Part shown: positions 9,809 through 19,640 of the stretch, in pieces
Position numbering within the stretch: the first letter of the stretch is position 1
How the letters are laid out: each line of letters begins with the position of its first letter
Source of the DNA: Streptomyces sp. DSM 15324
GTDB taxonomy: Bacteria > Actinomycetota > Actinomycetes > Streptomycetales > Streptomycetaceae
DNA: 64,000 bases
NCBI RefSeq assembly: GCF_001514285.1
Contig: NZ_KQ949027.1
Span: 248,001 to 312,000, forward strand
Reading direction: 5' to 3'
Position numbers and translations under genes: made by a program
The notes under the pieces: model-generated
What the model was told of the DNA's origin: nothing
The model's database searches: none
The model's input: the letters and a program-made list of their open reading frames with translations, nothing else

Positions 9809-10124
9809 GACCGCCCTCTCTCGAACACACTCACAATTCGGCAGGTATGCACCTTTACGGAGGAATTCTGCGATCCCGCAGAGTTCGCGGCTCAGCGACC
9901 AGCCGGAGGCCGGTGGTGAGGCGAGAGGCCGCCGGGCACTGATCCGCCGTCGCGGATTGCTCGAGGAACGCGCGTGCGGGATCCTTCGGCGCGCTCGCCG
10001 TCGTGGCTGACGTGACCGACGAGCTCAGGGAGCTGGGCGGAACGCCCCGCACCATCGAGGTGGCTGAGGCGGTCGGACCGCGGGGCCGGCGGTGGTCCAG
10101 GCCGTCCCCACGCAGAGCGGGAGC
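9809..10124. other. intergenic stretch without recognisable gene
   Basis: About 316 bases between two minus-strand genes. Open frames here have no start/ribosome-site pair and no recognisable domain. It should hold the promoter of the FUSC-type gene and the end of the K+ channel transcript; no clear hairpin was picked out. Confidence 0.4.
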
Positions 10125-10697
10125 TCATGGTCCTTCTCCGGAGGGCTGCGCGTCGGTCGCCGCGTGCCTGCCCTGCCGACTCCGGCGGAATGCCCCCACG
10201 ATGACCTTGACGGCCAGGCCAAGGATGATCAAGTCGGCGAGCATCTGCCCGGTGACCACCAGGCGTGCCGTCTCCGACTTGGCCGTGATGTCGCCGAACC
10301 CCACGGTGGAGAACACGGTGACCGCGAAGTAGAGCCCGCCGGTATGCGAAAGGTGCACCCCGAAACTGCCGGGTGACTGCGCGGCGAGCGTGACGTAGGT
10401 GGCCGCGAACAGCAACAGGAAGAACGAGACGCTGGTGGCCAGTGCCTCTGCCGCCCGCAGCCCGGGGTAAGTGGACCGGAGGATCGAGCGGACCTGGACG
10501 GCGACCAGGACGGCGAACCCCACCAGCGCGATGACGAGCCTGCCGACGGCGGCAGCCGTGGAGGATCGGTCCAGTGGCACCAGGTAGAAGAGGGTCACCA
10601 GCGCGGCAACCGAACCGATCACACGCAGAGCGGCACTGACGATGCGGCGACGGGCCTCGATTCGTCCGCGGGATACCGCTCGGGTGTTGGCTTTCAA
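10125..10697 (-). CDS. potassium channel family protein
   Basis: 190 residues from a TTG start at 10697, supported by GGAGG 8-9 bases upstream. Four hydrophobic segments are visible: two near residues 25-75 and a classic two-helix pore unit at about 90-175. The selectivity filter reads TVGFGDI within VFSTVGFGDITAKSE; GFG replaces the commoner GYG, a known functional variant. The fourth segment (LADLIILGLAVKVIVGAF) is the inner pore helix. There is no C-terminal RCK domain, so gating by a cytosolic nucleotide domain is not expected. It would form a tetrameric K+ pore in the plasma membrane. Confidence 0.85.
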   Translation of the reverse strand: MKANTRAVSRGRIEARRRIVSAALRVIGSVAALVTLFYLVPLDRSSTAAAVGRLVIALVGFAVLVAVQVRSILRSTYPGLRAAEALATSVSFFLLLFAATYVTLAAQSPGSFGVHLSHTGGLYFAVTVFSTVGFGDITAKSETARLVVTGQMLADLIILGLAVKVIVGAFRRSRQGRHAATDAQPSGEGP

Positions 10698-10829
10698 AGC
10701 CTGCGCCTCCAGTCACTCATCCTTCTTCCACGACATCAACATGGCTGGGGAAGCAGACGAGCACCTTCATTAACTAGACCAGACGGGACGCGGTGGCCTG
10801 AGCACACGCCACGACTCGCTGAGGTGCCG

Positions 10830-11597
10830 TCAGTAGCGGTGGCCGGGCCAGTGCGGATCCGTCCAGCGGTCCTCGCCCGTGAGGCCGAGCAGCCGTATCC
10901 GGTGCCGCAGGTCCGCTGACGCGCCCGACTCGCGGAGGCGCACGACGGCGTGGCCGAGGAGCCACGCGACCAGTTCGGCGCGCATCTCCCCCTCGTCGTT
11001 CTCGTACCAGTCGACGCTCCACGGCAGGCTGTCTCCCAGGAGCTCGTACTCCCATTCCGCCACCGCGTCGGCGAGACGTCGGTCGCTGAGATACCCGGCC
11101 TGCCTCTCCCATTCGGCCAGCCAGGGGCCGAGCGTGCCGGACGCCTCGGCGCACAGCGCGAAGACCTGGTGTGCCGGTACGAGTGCATCCGGATCAGTGA
11201 GGCTCTGCGCCAACCAGGCATGGAGAAACTCGCGTACCGCACCGGCGTGATCTTCGGGCCATTGCTGCCAGCGGCCGCGGGCCAGGGAGGAACCGGCCTC
11301 TTCAAGTCCGCCCAGCGGCTCCGCGCGATCAGCGACCAGGGCCTTGGCGAACTGCGGCAGGATGCGACGCAGCACAGCGGCGTGATCGGTCCAGTCGACG
11401 GCCTGCCAGGTCCGGCGCAGGAGATCCGGCTCCAGTTCCACGTCCGGAGTCTTCAGCAGGGATAGCTCCTCCGGGCTGCCCCAGTGGCACTCACAGTTGT
11501 GCTCGTCGGGATGCGCGGTCATGCCGCGAAAGGTGACGGACAGGTTCTCCAGCGCGGCGCCGAGACGGCGGCGTGCGGGACAGTCGGCGAGATTCAT
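10830..11597 (-). CDS. hypothetical protein with CxCHW motif
   Basis: 255 residues if started at ATG 11597, where GAAGG sits 7 bases upstream; a longer 287-residue reading has no better site. Soluble, helical and rich in Trp and acidic residues, with no signal or membrane segment. A cluster HNCECHWGSPEE near residues 35-45 could bind metal. The rest looks like a helical repeat (many LLxW/AEWExx pieces). I do not recognise the family, although similar proteins seem widespread in Streptomyces. It is monocistronic, between the K+ channel and a VOC protein. Confidence 0.6.
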   Translation of the reverse strand: MNLADCPARRRLGAALENLSVTFRGMTAHPDEHNCECHWGSPEELSLLKTPDVELEPDLLRRTWQAVDWTDHAAVLRRILPQFAKALVADRAEPLGGLEEAGSSLARGRWQQWPEDHAGAVREFLHAWLAQSLTDPDALVPAHQVFALCAEASGTLGPWLAEWERQAGYLSDRRLADAVAEWEYELLGDSLPWSVDWYENDEGEMRAELVAWLLGHAVVRLRESGASADLRHRIRLLGLTGEDRWTDPHWPGHRY

Positions 11598-11763
11598 GTG
11601 CCGGCCTTCGAGGACTCCGTACGGCTTCCGCCGACCGAAGGTTGTCACCTTACCCGAGGCAGGTCGGAGCGGTCGGTGACCGCCCGGGACCACGGCCCGA
11701 GCCCGCTCAGCGGCTCGGCGCCCCGGGACGCCGAGCCCCTGCCGCGCCGGGCAGCCGACACGG

Positions 11764-12234
11764 TCAGGCCGGGGTGACCGTGTCCTGAGCGGAGGCCGTG
11801 GAGGCCTCCGGGCCCTGCTCCACCGCCTTCGGGTCCATCCACATGACCTGCCAGCCGTGGCCGTCGAGGTCGTAGAAGCTGCGGGAGTACATGAAGCCGT
11901 GGTCCTCCGCGCCGTCCGCCTCGGAGGCGCCCGCGGCGAGTGCGGCGGCGCTGACCTCGTCGACCTCGTCGCGGGAGGAGACGCTGAAGCAGTACAGCGC
12001 CAGCGTGTGCGTGGTGGGGTCGGCCATCGGCAGTTTCGCGAACTCCGCGAACTTCTCGCGGGTGAGCAGCATGACGAACGCGTGCTCGCCGACCAGCATG
12101 CAGGCGGCGGTCTCGTCGGTGAAGAGCGGGTTGAAACGGAATCCGAGGCCGGCGAAGAACGCCTTGCTGCGTTCGAGGTCAGCCACGGGGAGGTTCACGA
12201 ACAGCATGCGGCCGGGGTGTGCGGGCGCGGTCAT
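11764..12234 (-). CDS. VOC family (glyoxalase/bleomycin-resistance fold) protein
   Basis: 156 residues; ATG 12234 follows GGAGA at 6-base spacing. The beta-alpha-beta-beta-beta repeats of the VOC fold are plain: MLFVNLPVADLERSKAFFAG opens the first module, and FYDLDGHGWQVMWMD closes the second. The metal-ligand positions are partly non-standard, so dioxygenase, lyase or ligand-sequestration roles cannot be separated. It resembles the large group of Streptomyces lactoylglutathione lyase-like proteins of unknown substrate. About 20 residues after the fold are an Ala/Thr/Glu-rich tail. Confidence 0.8.
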   Translation of the reverse strand: MTAPAHPGRMLFVNLPVADLERSKAFFAGLGFRFNPLFTDETAACMLVGEHAFVMLLTREKFAEFAKLPMADPTTHTLALYCFSVSSRDEVDEVSAAALAAGASEADGAEDHGFMYSRSFYDLDGHGWQVMWMDPKAVEQGPEASTASAQDTVTPA

Positions 12235-12329
12235 GGCGGGTCTCCAGTCGGTGTCTCGCGACGTGTGTCCAGCGACTTACGTCTCGCTTGTCGATGCGTG
12301 CGTCCTGGTAGACCCGTCCCGTCGGCGGA

Positions 12330-12575
12330 AGTCATCGGTGGGTCGCCGTCGACCACCTGATCCGGTCGCAGTGTGCGGGGCTCGTGGACGGGCTGTGGCG
12401 GGCGATCCGGTGGCGGAGCTGCGGGCCGGGCGGGCGCCGTACCACCCCTCCCCTGGTCCGCCACGGCCGGGGAACTCACCGCGGTGGCCGGGCTGCTGCG
12501 CTCCTCGCGGCCGGTCTCGATCGTCGGGCCCGGTGGGCTGGGGCTGAGCAGGACGCGGCTCGCGTACGCACGGAA
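12330..12575 (+). pseudogene. remnant of an AfsR/LuxR-type ATPase regulator
   Basis: Around 12465-12575 one frame reads GELTAVAGLLRSS then VSIVGPGGLGLSRTRLAYA. This matches the start of the NB-ARC/AAA domain of SARP and large LuxR regulators (normally ...VTxxGPGGVGKTRLA...). The Walker A lysine is gone (GLGLSRT instead of GVGKT). A preceding piece, AELRAGRAPYHPSPG, is in another frame. Nothing of the remaining regulator follows. I infer a decayed gene fragment. Confidence 0.3.
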
Positions 12576-12582
12576 AAAGGTG

Positions 12583-12611
12583 TTGGCGGGCCGCGGTGGC
12601 CGCTGCTACCT
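12583..12611 (+). promoter_or_regulatory. candidate sigma-70-like promoter
   Basis: TTGGCG (12583-12588) and CTACCT (12606-12611) are separated by 17 bases and point towards the leader ORF and the hydrolase gene at 12755. By sequence match only. Confidence 0.3.
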
Positions 12612-12649
12612 TCCGGGAGGCCGTGCGACAGAACGAGGAGGTGGTACCC

Positions 12650-12703
12650 GTGAACGCAGTATCGACATGGGTGCTCCCCTCCGGGGTCACGGTCGGGCGA
12701 TAG
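12650..12703 (+). CDS. possible 17-residue leader peptide
   Basis: GTG 12650 is preceded by GAGGAGG at 8-base spacing, one of the best ribosome sites nearby, and encodes MNAVSTWVLPSGVTVGR before a TAG. It ends 51 bases before the hydrolase gene and starts about 40 bases after a candidate promoter. It could be a leader peptide or the surviving N terminus of a lost gene. No regulatory hairpin was established. Confidence 0.3.
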   Translation: MNAVSTWVLPSGVTVGR

Positions 12704-12754
12704 GCAGGTCGTCCGGGAGCGCCGTTTTCACGAGCACTCCCGAAAGGCACGACC

Positions 12755-13477
12755 ATGCGCTTCCTTTCCGAGCGGCGTCTCGACGACGGCGTCCTCGAAC
12801 GCGAGTTCCTCCTCGGCGAGATCCCGGGCACCCTGTGGACGTCCGGCCCCGCACCGGCCCCGCTGGTCCTGATGGCCCACAACAACGGCCTGCCCAAGGC
12901 GGAACCCCGGCTGGTGGCCCGGGCCCGCTACACCGCGGCGCGCGGCTACGTGGTGGCCACCATCGACGCCGCCGGGTGCGGCGACCGTCCCCGGTCGGCC
13001 GCCGCCGAGCAGGCCCGCGCCGACCTCCGGCGCGCCATGCGGGCGGGTGAGCCCGTCGACGAGATCTTCGAGTCGCTGGTCGGCCCGCTGGTCGAGAACG
13101 CGGCCCCGGAGTGGCGGACCACCCTGGACGCGCTCCTCGAACTGCCCGAGATCGGCGGCCCGGTCGCCTACTCCGGCGGGTGGGCCGCCCTCGGTATCCG
13201 GCTGGCGGTGACCGAGCCGCGGATCGTCGCCGCCGGCCTCTTCGCCGGCGGGTACGTGCCCCGCGCCCAGCGCGAGGAGGCCCGGCGGGTCACCGTTCCG
13301 CTGCTGTTCCTGCTCCAGTGGGACGACGAGGGCAATCCCCGGCAACGGGCCCTGGACCTGTTCGACGCCTTCGGCAGCAAGGAGAAGACGCTGCACGCCA
13401 ACCCGGGAGGGCACACCGGCACCCCGTGGTTCGAGCTGGAGGACGGGTGCAGGTTCCTGGACCGGCATCTGAGGTGA
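12755..13477 (+). CDS. alpha/beta hydrolase (dienelactone-hydrolase-like)
   Basis: 240 residues, cytosolic; AAAGG precedes ATG 12755. The fold reads as strand LVLMAHNNGL, strand VVATIDAAGCGDRP, nucleophile elbow VAYSGGWAALG (Ser in an A-x-S-x-G context rather than the usual G-x-S-x-G), acid strand LLFLLQWDDEG, and a C-terminal histidine in NPGGHTGTPWFE. A Ser-Asp-His triad is therefore plausible and the enzyme should hydrolyse esters or acyl compounds; the substrate is unknown. A short leader ORF and candidate promoter lie upstream. The gene ends three bases before the convergent LAXTG protein gene. Confidence 0.75.
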   Translation: MRFLSERRLDDGVLEREFLLGEIPGTLWTSGPAPAPLVLMAHNNGLPKAEPRLVARARYTAARGYVVATIDAAGCGDRPRSAAAEQARADLRRAMRAGEPVDEIFESLVGPLVENAAPEWRTTLDALLELPEIGGPVAYSGGWAALGIRLAVTEPRIVAAGLFAGGYVPRAQREEARRVTVPLLFLLQWDDEGNPRQRALDLFDAFGSKEKTLHANPGGHTGTPWFELEDGCRFLDRHLR

Positions 13478-13480
13478 GCG

Positions 13481-13666
13481 TCAGTGGCCGGCCGCGCTGG
13501 CGTCGTGACGGCGGCGGCGGACGGCCGCGGCGTACGTCGTCAGGCCGCCCAGGACCAGGGCGAGACTGGCCGCGATGATCAGGTCGGTGGTGGACGAGGT
13601 GCCGGTGGCCGCCAGGGAGGCGGCCCCGGCGACGATTCCGGTGCCGGTGCCGCTGAGGTAGTTCAC
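13481..13666 (-). CDS. 61-residue protein with LAXTG-type sortase signal
   Basis: GTG 13666 follows GAGGAA at 7-8 base spacing. The protein starts MNYLSGTGTGIVAGAAS, then has LAATG at about residues 18-22, a hydrophobic segment DLIIAASLALVLGGLTTYAAA and a basic tail RRRRH. LAXTG, a membrane span and a positive tail form the class E sorting signal used for Streptomyces chaplins. Oddly almost nothing precedes the motif, so if it is cut and attached to peptidoglycan only about 20 residues would be anchored. It lies 60 bases downstream of the processive glycosyltransferase gene on the same strand, so the two are probably co-transcribed. A plain single-pass membrane peptide is the alternative reading. 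Confidence 0.6.
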   Translation of the reverse strand: MNYLSGTGTGIVAGAASLAATGTSSTTDLIIAASLALVLGGLTTYAAAVRRRRHDASAAGH

Positions 13667-13726
13667 GATCTTGTTCCTCTCGGTGACCTGTCGGTCGTGT
13701 GGGATGGGCAGGACAGGGGGAAGCGG

Positions 13727-15100
13727 TCACTTCCAGGCGGAGACACCGGTGGCGTACGACTTCACCAGGGAGGTGACGAACCAGTAGGCGCGCACGGTGG
13801 AGAAGACCAGGCCGGGCAGCATGAGGACGTCGACCAGGACGCCCTTCCAGCCGAGGTGGCGGGTGCGGAAGGCGGCATACACGATCCAGAAGGCGACCAG
13901 GCACAGCCAGGCCGGATCCAGGACGAAGCCCTTGCTCGCGATCACGCCGGTCCAGGCGGCCAGCCAGCCCAGGGTGTAGAGGAAGCCGGCGAAGCCGAGC
14001 ACCATGCTGGTGATGGAGAACCACGTGTGCTTCGTCCAGCCGCGGCGGCGCAGGGTGTCGACCGTGCCGCGTCCCCAGCGCTCCCGCTGGCCGATCAGTT
14101 CCCGCAGCGTGGGCATGAGGTCGGTGTAGGCGATGCAGTGCTGGTTGGCCGTGACCTTCCAGCCCGCCTCCTTCAGCGCGAGCGTCGTCTCGTAGTCCTC
14201 CACCAGGTTGGCGTGGTCCTCCCAGAACACCGCGCCGCGCCAGCGCAGGATGCTCAGCAGTGCCTCGGTGCGGTAGAAGGAGCCGGCGCCCGACATGCTG
14301 TGGATGCCGAAGCGGTAGCGGCCCCGGGCGTAGCGGCCGTACTCCATGATCTGCATGCCCAGCAGGTAGCGCTGCCAGAGGTTCTTCCACAGTCCGGTGC
14401 GGCCGAGGCAGGTGGCGCTGAGGCCGCCCACGCGCCGGTCGGACGCCATGACGTTGCGCGCCCGTTCCAGGAACTTCGGGTGCAGAGTGGTGTCGGCGTC
14501 CATGACCAGCAGGTACTTCGCGGCGGCCGCGAGTCCGCCCGGTGTGCTGTGCAGCCAGGCGATGGCGTGGTTGAGGGCGCCAGCCTTCTTGTGCGGGTTG
14601 TCCGGCAGGTTGAAGACGACGGTGCGCGGTACGCCCGGGCGGTCGGCGAACGCGCGGGCGAACTCCTCGGTCCGGTCGGTGGAGTTGTTGACCACGATCA
14701 CGATCAGGTCGGGCGGTGTGGTCTGCGCGGCAAGGGACTCCAGAGCCGGCAGGACACCGGCCTCCTCGTTGCGCGCGGGGAGGATCACGGTGGTCTCCAG
14801 CAGCGAGGACGCCGCCTGGGTCACCAGCCGGCGCCGGTGGGAGCCGTGGGCGCGCCGGCCTCCGCGCCCGTGGTCGGAACGGTCGGATCGGTCGGATCGG
14901 TCGGATCGCTTGGAAGGGTCGGGTCGGTCTGAAGGGTCGGAAGGGCCGGATCGGTCGGATCGGTCGGATCGGTCGGATCGACTGGACCGGCTCGACCGGC
15001 TCGACCGGGCGGGCCGGGTGGTGTCGTCCGTGGACGAGGCACCTGACGGCGCTCGCGCCGCCACGCGCGCGTGGCCGGCGTTGGTCATGTGCTCGGACAT
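13727..15100 (-). CDS. processive family 2 glycosyltransferase, membrane bound
   Basis: 457 residues. Residues about 1-85 are a disordered Ser/Arg/Asp repeat. A GT2 domain follows: TTVILPARNEEA, the first acidic pair region, the metal-binding DADTT, the acceptor-site VEDYETTLALKEAGW and the processivity motif QRERWGRG. Then come four hydrophobic segments (about 330-440), as in chitin, hyaluronan and poly-GlcNAc synthases. It should polymerise a sugar from a nucleotide donor and export the chain across the membrane. The sugar is unknown; beta-linked GlcNAc-type polymer is my guess from similarity to Streptomyces GT2 synthases. A small LAXTG protein gene follows at 13666, suggesting a cell-surface glycan or wall role. 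Confidence 0.82.
   Translation of the reverse strand: MSEHMTNAGHARVAARAPSGASSTDDTTRPARSSRSSRSSRSDRSDRSDRSGPSDPSDRPDPSKRSDRSDRSDRSDHGRGGRRAHGSHRRRLVTQAASSLLETTVILPARNEEAGVLPALESLAAQTTPPDLIVIVVNNSTDRTEEFARAFADRPGVPRTVVFNLPDNPHKKAGALNHAIAWLHSTPGGLAAAAKYLLVMDADTTLHPKFLERARNVMASDRRVGGLSATCLGRTGLWKNLWQRYLLGMQIMEYGRYARGRYRFGIHSMSGAGSFYRTEALLSILRWRGAVFWEDHANLVEDYETTLALKEAGWKVTANQHCIAYTDLMPTLRELIGQRERWGRGTVDTLRRRGWTKHTWFSITSMVLGFAGFLYTLGWLAAWTGVIASKGFVLDPAWLCLVAFWIVYAAFRTRHLGWKGVLVDVLMLPGLVFSTVRAYWFVTSLVKSYATGVSAWK
14871..15016. repeat. 9-base tandem repeat coding for SRSD/SDRS repeats
   Basis: CGGATCGGT-like 9-mers recur about a dozen times with interruptions, and on the minus strand code for Ser-Asp-Arg/Pro repeats in the glycosyltransferase N terminus. 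The unit is a multiple of three, so copy-number change keeps the frame. Confidence 0.85.
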
Positions 15101-15386
15101 GGTGTGGTGTTGCCCCCCGCGGCGTGAGCGCCGCTTCTCTCCGCGACGGCCTTCGGGCCGTCCACTGCCTGTTGCCGCCCGGTGCCGACTGTCGCCGGCC
15201 GGGAGCGGACCCCACCACTGCGACGAGCGGCGGCACGAAGGGCCATTCTTGAGGCGCCGGTTACGGTCCCGGAAGAGTGACAGAGGGGCGTACGGGGGCC
15301 TTGGGGAGAGCTGGGGGTGCCGGAGGGGAGCGGGTGGTGAAGGAGGGCGCTTTCCGTCTCCGCGTGCGCCCGTCTACGCTCGGCCG

Positions 15387-15752
15387 ATGACCTTGGAATG
15401 GCGGCATGTGATCGTGCACACGGCGGACCCGGCGGGCCTGGGGCGGTGGTGGGCGGAGGCGCTCGGCTGGGTGGTGGTCCACTCCTCCGAGGACGAGTTC
15501 GCGATCCGCCCGGCGCCGGACCGTCTGCCGGGGCTGGAGTTCATCCGGCTCGACGAGCCCAGGCAGGGCAAGAGCCGGCTGCACCTCGACTTCGTGCCGG
15601 ACGACCAGGACGCCGAGGTGGCCCGTCTGGTGGCCCTCGGCGCCCGGCACGTCGACATCGGACAGGGTGAGCAGTCGTGGGTCGTCCTCGCGGACCCCGA
15701 GGGCAACGAGTTCTGTGTCCTCGGCCGGCGGCGCCAGGAACCGGCTTCGTGA
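15387..15752 (+). CDS. VOC family protein (Glyoxalase_6-like)
   Basis: 121 residues from ATG 15387. The opening MTLEWRHVIVHTADPAGLGRWW, the central LEFIRLDEP and LHLDFVPDD strands and the ending WVVLADPEGNEFCVLG are the hallmarks of the short VOC proteins common in Streptomyces. The fold usually binds a metal and a small substrate; the exact reaction is unknown. It is divergent from the glycosyltransferase gene, and a perfect hairpin (15760-15787) closes the transcript just after the stop. Confidence 0.8.
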   Translation: MTLEWRHVIVHTADPAGLGRWWAEALGWVVVHSSEDEFAIRPAPDRLPGLEFIRLDEPRQGKSRLHLDFVPDDQDAEVARLVALGARHVDIGQGEQSWVVLADPEGNEFCVLGRRRQEPAS

Positions 15753-15759
15753 AGGACCG

Positions 15760-15787
15760 GGGCGGCACCCCGTCAGCGGTGCCGCCC
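15760..15787. terminator. bidirectional hairpin terminator
   Basis: GGGCGGCACC and GGTGCCGCCC form a perfect 10-bp stem with an 8-base loop between two convergent genes (VOC gene, + strand; NTF2-like remnant, - strand). No U-tract, as is usual in Streptomyces. Confidence 0.7.
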
Positions 15788-15815
15788 GGGCGGCTGTTCC
15801 CCGGTGGGCGCGGGC

Positions 15816-16206
15816 TCAGTCGGTCATGGCCCGGCGGACGAGGGCGGTGTCGACGAACTGTTCGAAGCGGACGATGAAGTGATGGGCCACGCGGACGTCG
15901 ACGGTTTGCCGGTGCCTTCTTGGTCGCGGTGCAGCGGGCCAGGACGACGACGTTCTCGCCGTCGACGACGTAGGTGTCGTCGTGGGCGGTCCAGCCGTCC
16001 CAGTCCTGGCCGAGCTTCTCCATGACGTGGGAGGTCACGCCCTCGGGGGTGCGGTAGGTGCCGGCCAGCGGGAAGCCGGCCATCTCGGTCCGCTCCACGT
16101 CCGGGGCGAGGGTGGCGCGCAGGGCGTCCAGGTCGCCCGCGGCCGAGGCGAGGTACTGGCGGCGTACGACGTCGGCGGGCGCGGGGGAGGTGGCGAAGTC
16201 GTTCAT
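15816..16206 (-). pseudogene. NTF2/SnoaL-like protein, frameshifted
   Basis: From ATG 16206 the frame gives a typical SnoaL-like start (RRQYLASAAGDLDALRATLA, then GTYRTPEGVTSHVMEKLGQ) through VVVLARCTATKK. Near 15915 the frame is lost. The expected C-terminal strands (VRVAHHFIVRFEQFVD) continue in another frame to a TGA at 15816. One small indel therefore splits a protein of about 130 residues. The intact family has a cone-shaped pocket for ketosteroid-isomerase-like or cyclase reactions. It follows the truncated MBL-fold gene by five bases, so the two were an operon. Confidence 0.7.
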
Positions 16207-16211
16207 GCCGG

Positions 16212-16601
16212 TCAGCCCCACTTCATCTCGCCCTTGGCGACCTTCGCACCGATCGGGGCGGCGATCAGCATGCCGTTGTCCGGGTAGCGCTTGACCAGCG
16301 CCTCGGTGAGCGCGGCGCCGTCGGCCGCCTTACCCAGCTCTTCCTCGAAGGCGAGGAGGTAGTCGCGGGTGGCGGTGATGGCGGAGGCGTCGGCCGCGGT
16401 GCCGGGCAGCCGGTGGCCGGGGACGACCAGGTCCGGGCCGAGGGCGGCCATGTCGTCCAGCAGGCCGATCCAGGCGGCGCGGTCACCGGGGGTGGGGGTG
16501 TCGGCGAGCCAGACGTGCTCCTGCTGGAAGAGCAGGACGCCGCCGAGGAGGGCGCGGTGCCCGGCCTGCCACAGGTAGTGGCGGGCCATCTCACCCGTCA
16601 A
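16212..16601 (-). pseudogene. C-terminal half of an MBL-fold metallo-hydrolase
   Basis: The 129 residues match only the second half of a metallo-beta-lactamase-fold hydrolase: LLFQQEHVWLADTPTPGDRAAW then the metal-ligand histidine in DLVVPGHRLPG. The HxHxDH half is missing; upstream sequence is the end of the UvrA-like gene 12 bases away. I infer a deletion that removed the first half when the uvrA-like gene came to lie next to it. It was co-transcribed with the NTF2-like gene downstream, also broken. Confidence 0.65.
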
Positions 16602-16613
16602 CCACGGGCGCTC

Positions 16614-18992
<2,379 letters not shown>

Positions 18993-19002
18993 GCGGCTCA
19001 CG

Positions 19003-19551
19003 CTACGGGCGGGGACCCGCTTTCGCTTCTCCATTCCTGACGGCATCCGCGGCCGCACCCGCGGCGGCAGCCCCCGCGGGCCCGGGCGGCTCCCCGGCGG
19101 CGTCGCCGCCCGCATTCCTGGCCGCATCCCTGCCCGCATTCCTGCCCGCATCCCCGGCGGCCCTCCTGACCGGCCTGGTGTGGATCTTGGCGTAGCAGGC
19201 GGGGACGGCGGCGCCCTCGTCGTGGGCGCGGGCCCGGTAGGCGCTCGGCGTCTCGCCGACGATCTCGGTGAACCGCGAGCTGAACGAGCCGAGCGAGGTG
19301 CACCCGACCTCGAAGCAGACCTCGGTGACGCTGAGGTCGCCGCGCCGCAGCAGCGCCTTGGCACGCTCGATGCGGCGGGTCATGAGATAGCTGTACGGCG
19401 TCTCGCCGAAGGCGGCGCGGAAGCTGCGGGAGAAGTGGCCGGGGGACATCAGGGCGAGGCGCGCCAGCGCCGGCACGTCGAGCGGGTCGGCGTAGTGCCG
19501 GTCCATCGCGTCACGGGCCCGGCGCAGCCGGACGAGGTCCTCCAGGGTCAC
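19003..19551 (-). CDS. AraC-family transcriptional regulator
   Basis: 182 residues, GTG start. Residues about 5-105 hold the two helix-turn-helix units of AraC proteins (DVPALARLALMSPGHFSRSF and LSVTEVCFEVGCTSLGSFSS), placed at the N terminus with no ligand domain before them. The last 60 residues are an Ala/Gly/Arg/Asn tail built from a 12-base repeat and look disordered. It lies 10 bases before the UvrA-like gene on the same strand and probably controls it. Short AraC proteins of this kind often work as stand-alone activators. Confidence 0.82.
   Translation of the reverse strand: MTLEDLVRLRRARDAMDRHYADPLDVPALARLALMSPGHFSRSFRAAFGETPYSYLMTRRIERAKALLRRGDLSVTEVCFEVGCTSLGSFSSRFTEIVGETPSAYRARAHDEGAAVPACYAKIHTRPVRRAAGDAGRNAGRDAARNAGGDAAGEPPGPAGAAAAGAAADAVRNGEAKAGPRP
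19112..19159. repeat. 12-base tandem repeat in the AraC gene tail
   Basis: Four units related to GCATTCCTGCCC lie in tandem, encoding (A)GRNAGRDA-type repeats on the minus strand. Frame is preserved on copy-number change. Confidence 0.75.
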
Positions 19552-19640
19552 GGGACCACGATCGCACAGGGGTGGGCGCCGCGGGTGCCCACGGCGTGGC
19601 AGCGGGCGACACCGGGCGATACGGATAGCTTCGTTCCGTT

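Noticed and set aside
11857..12360. Plus-strand frame over the VOC gene at 11764-12234
   Set aside because: Shadow; the minus strand shows the VOC fold and a ribosome site.
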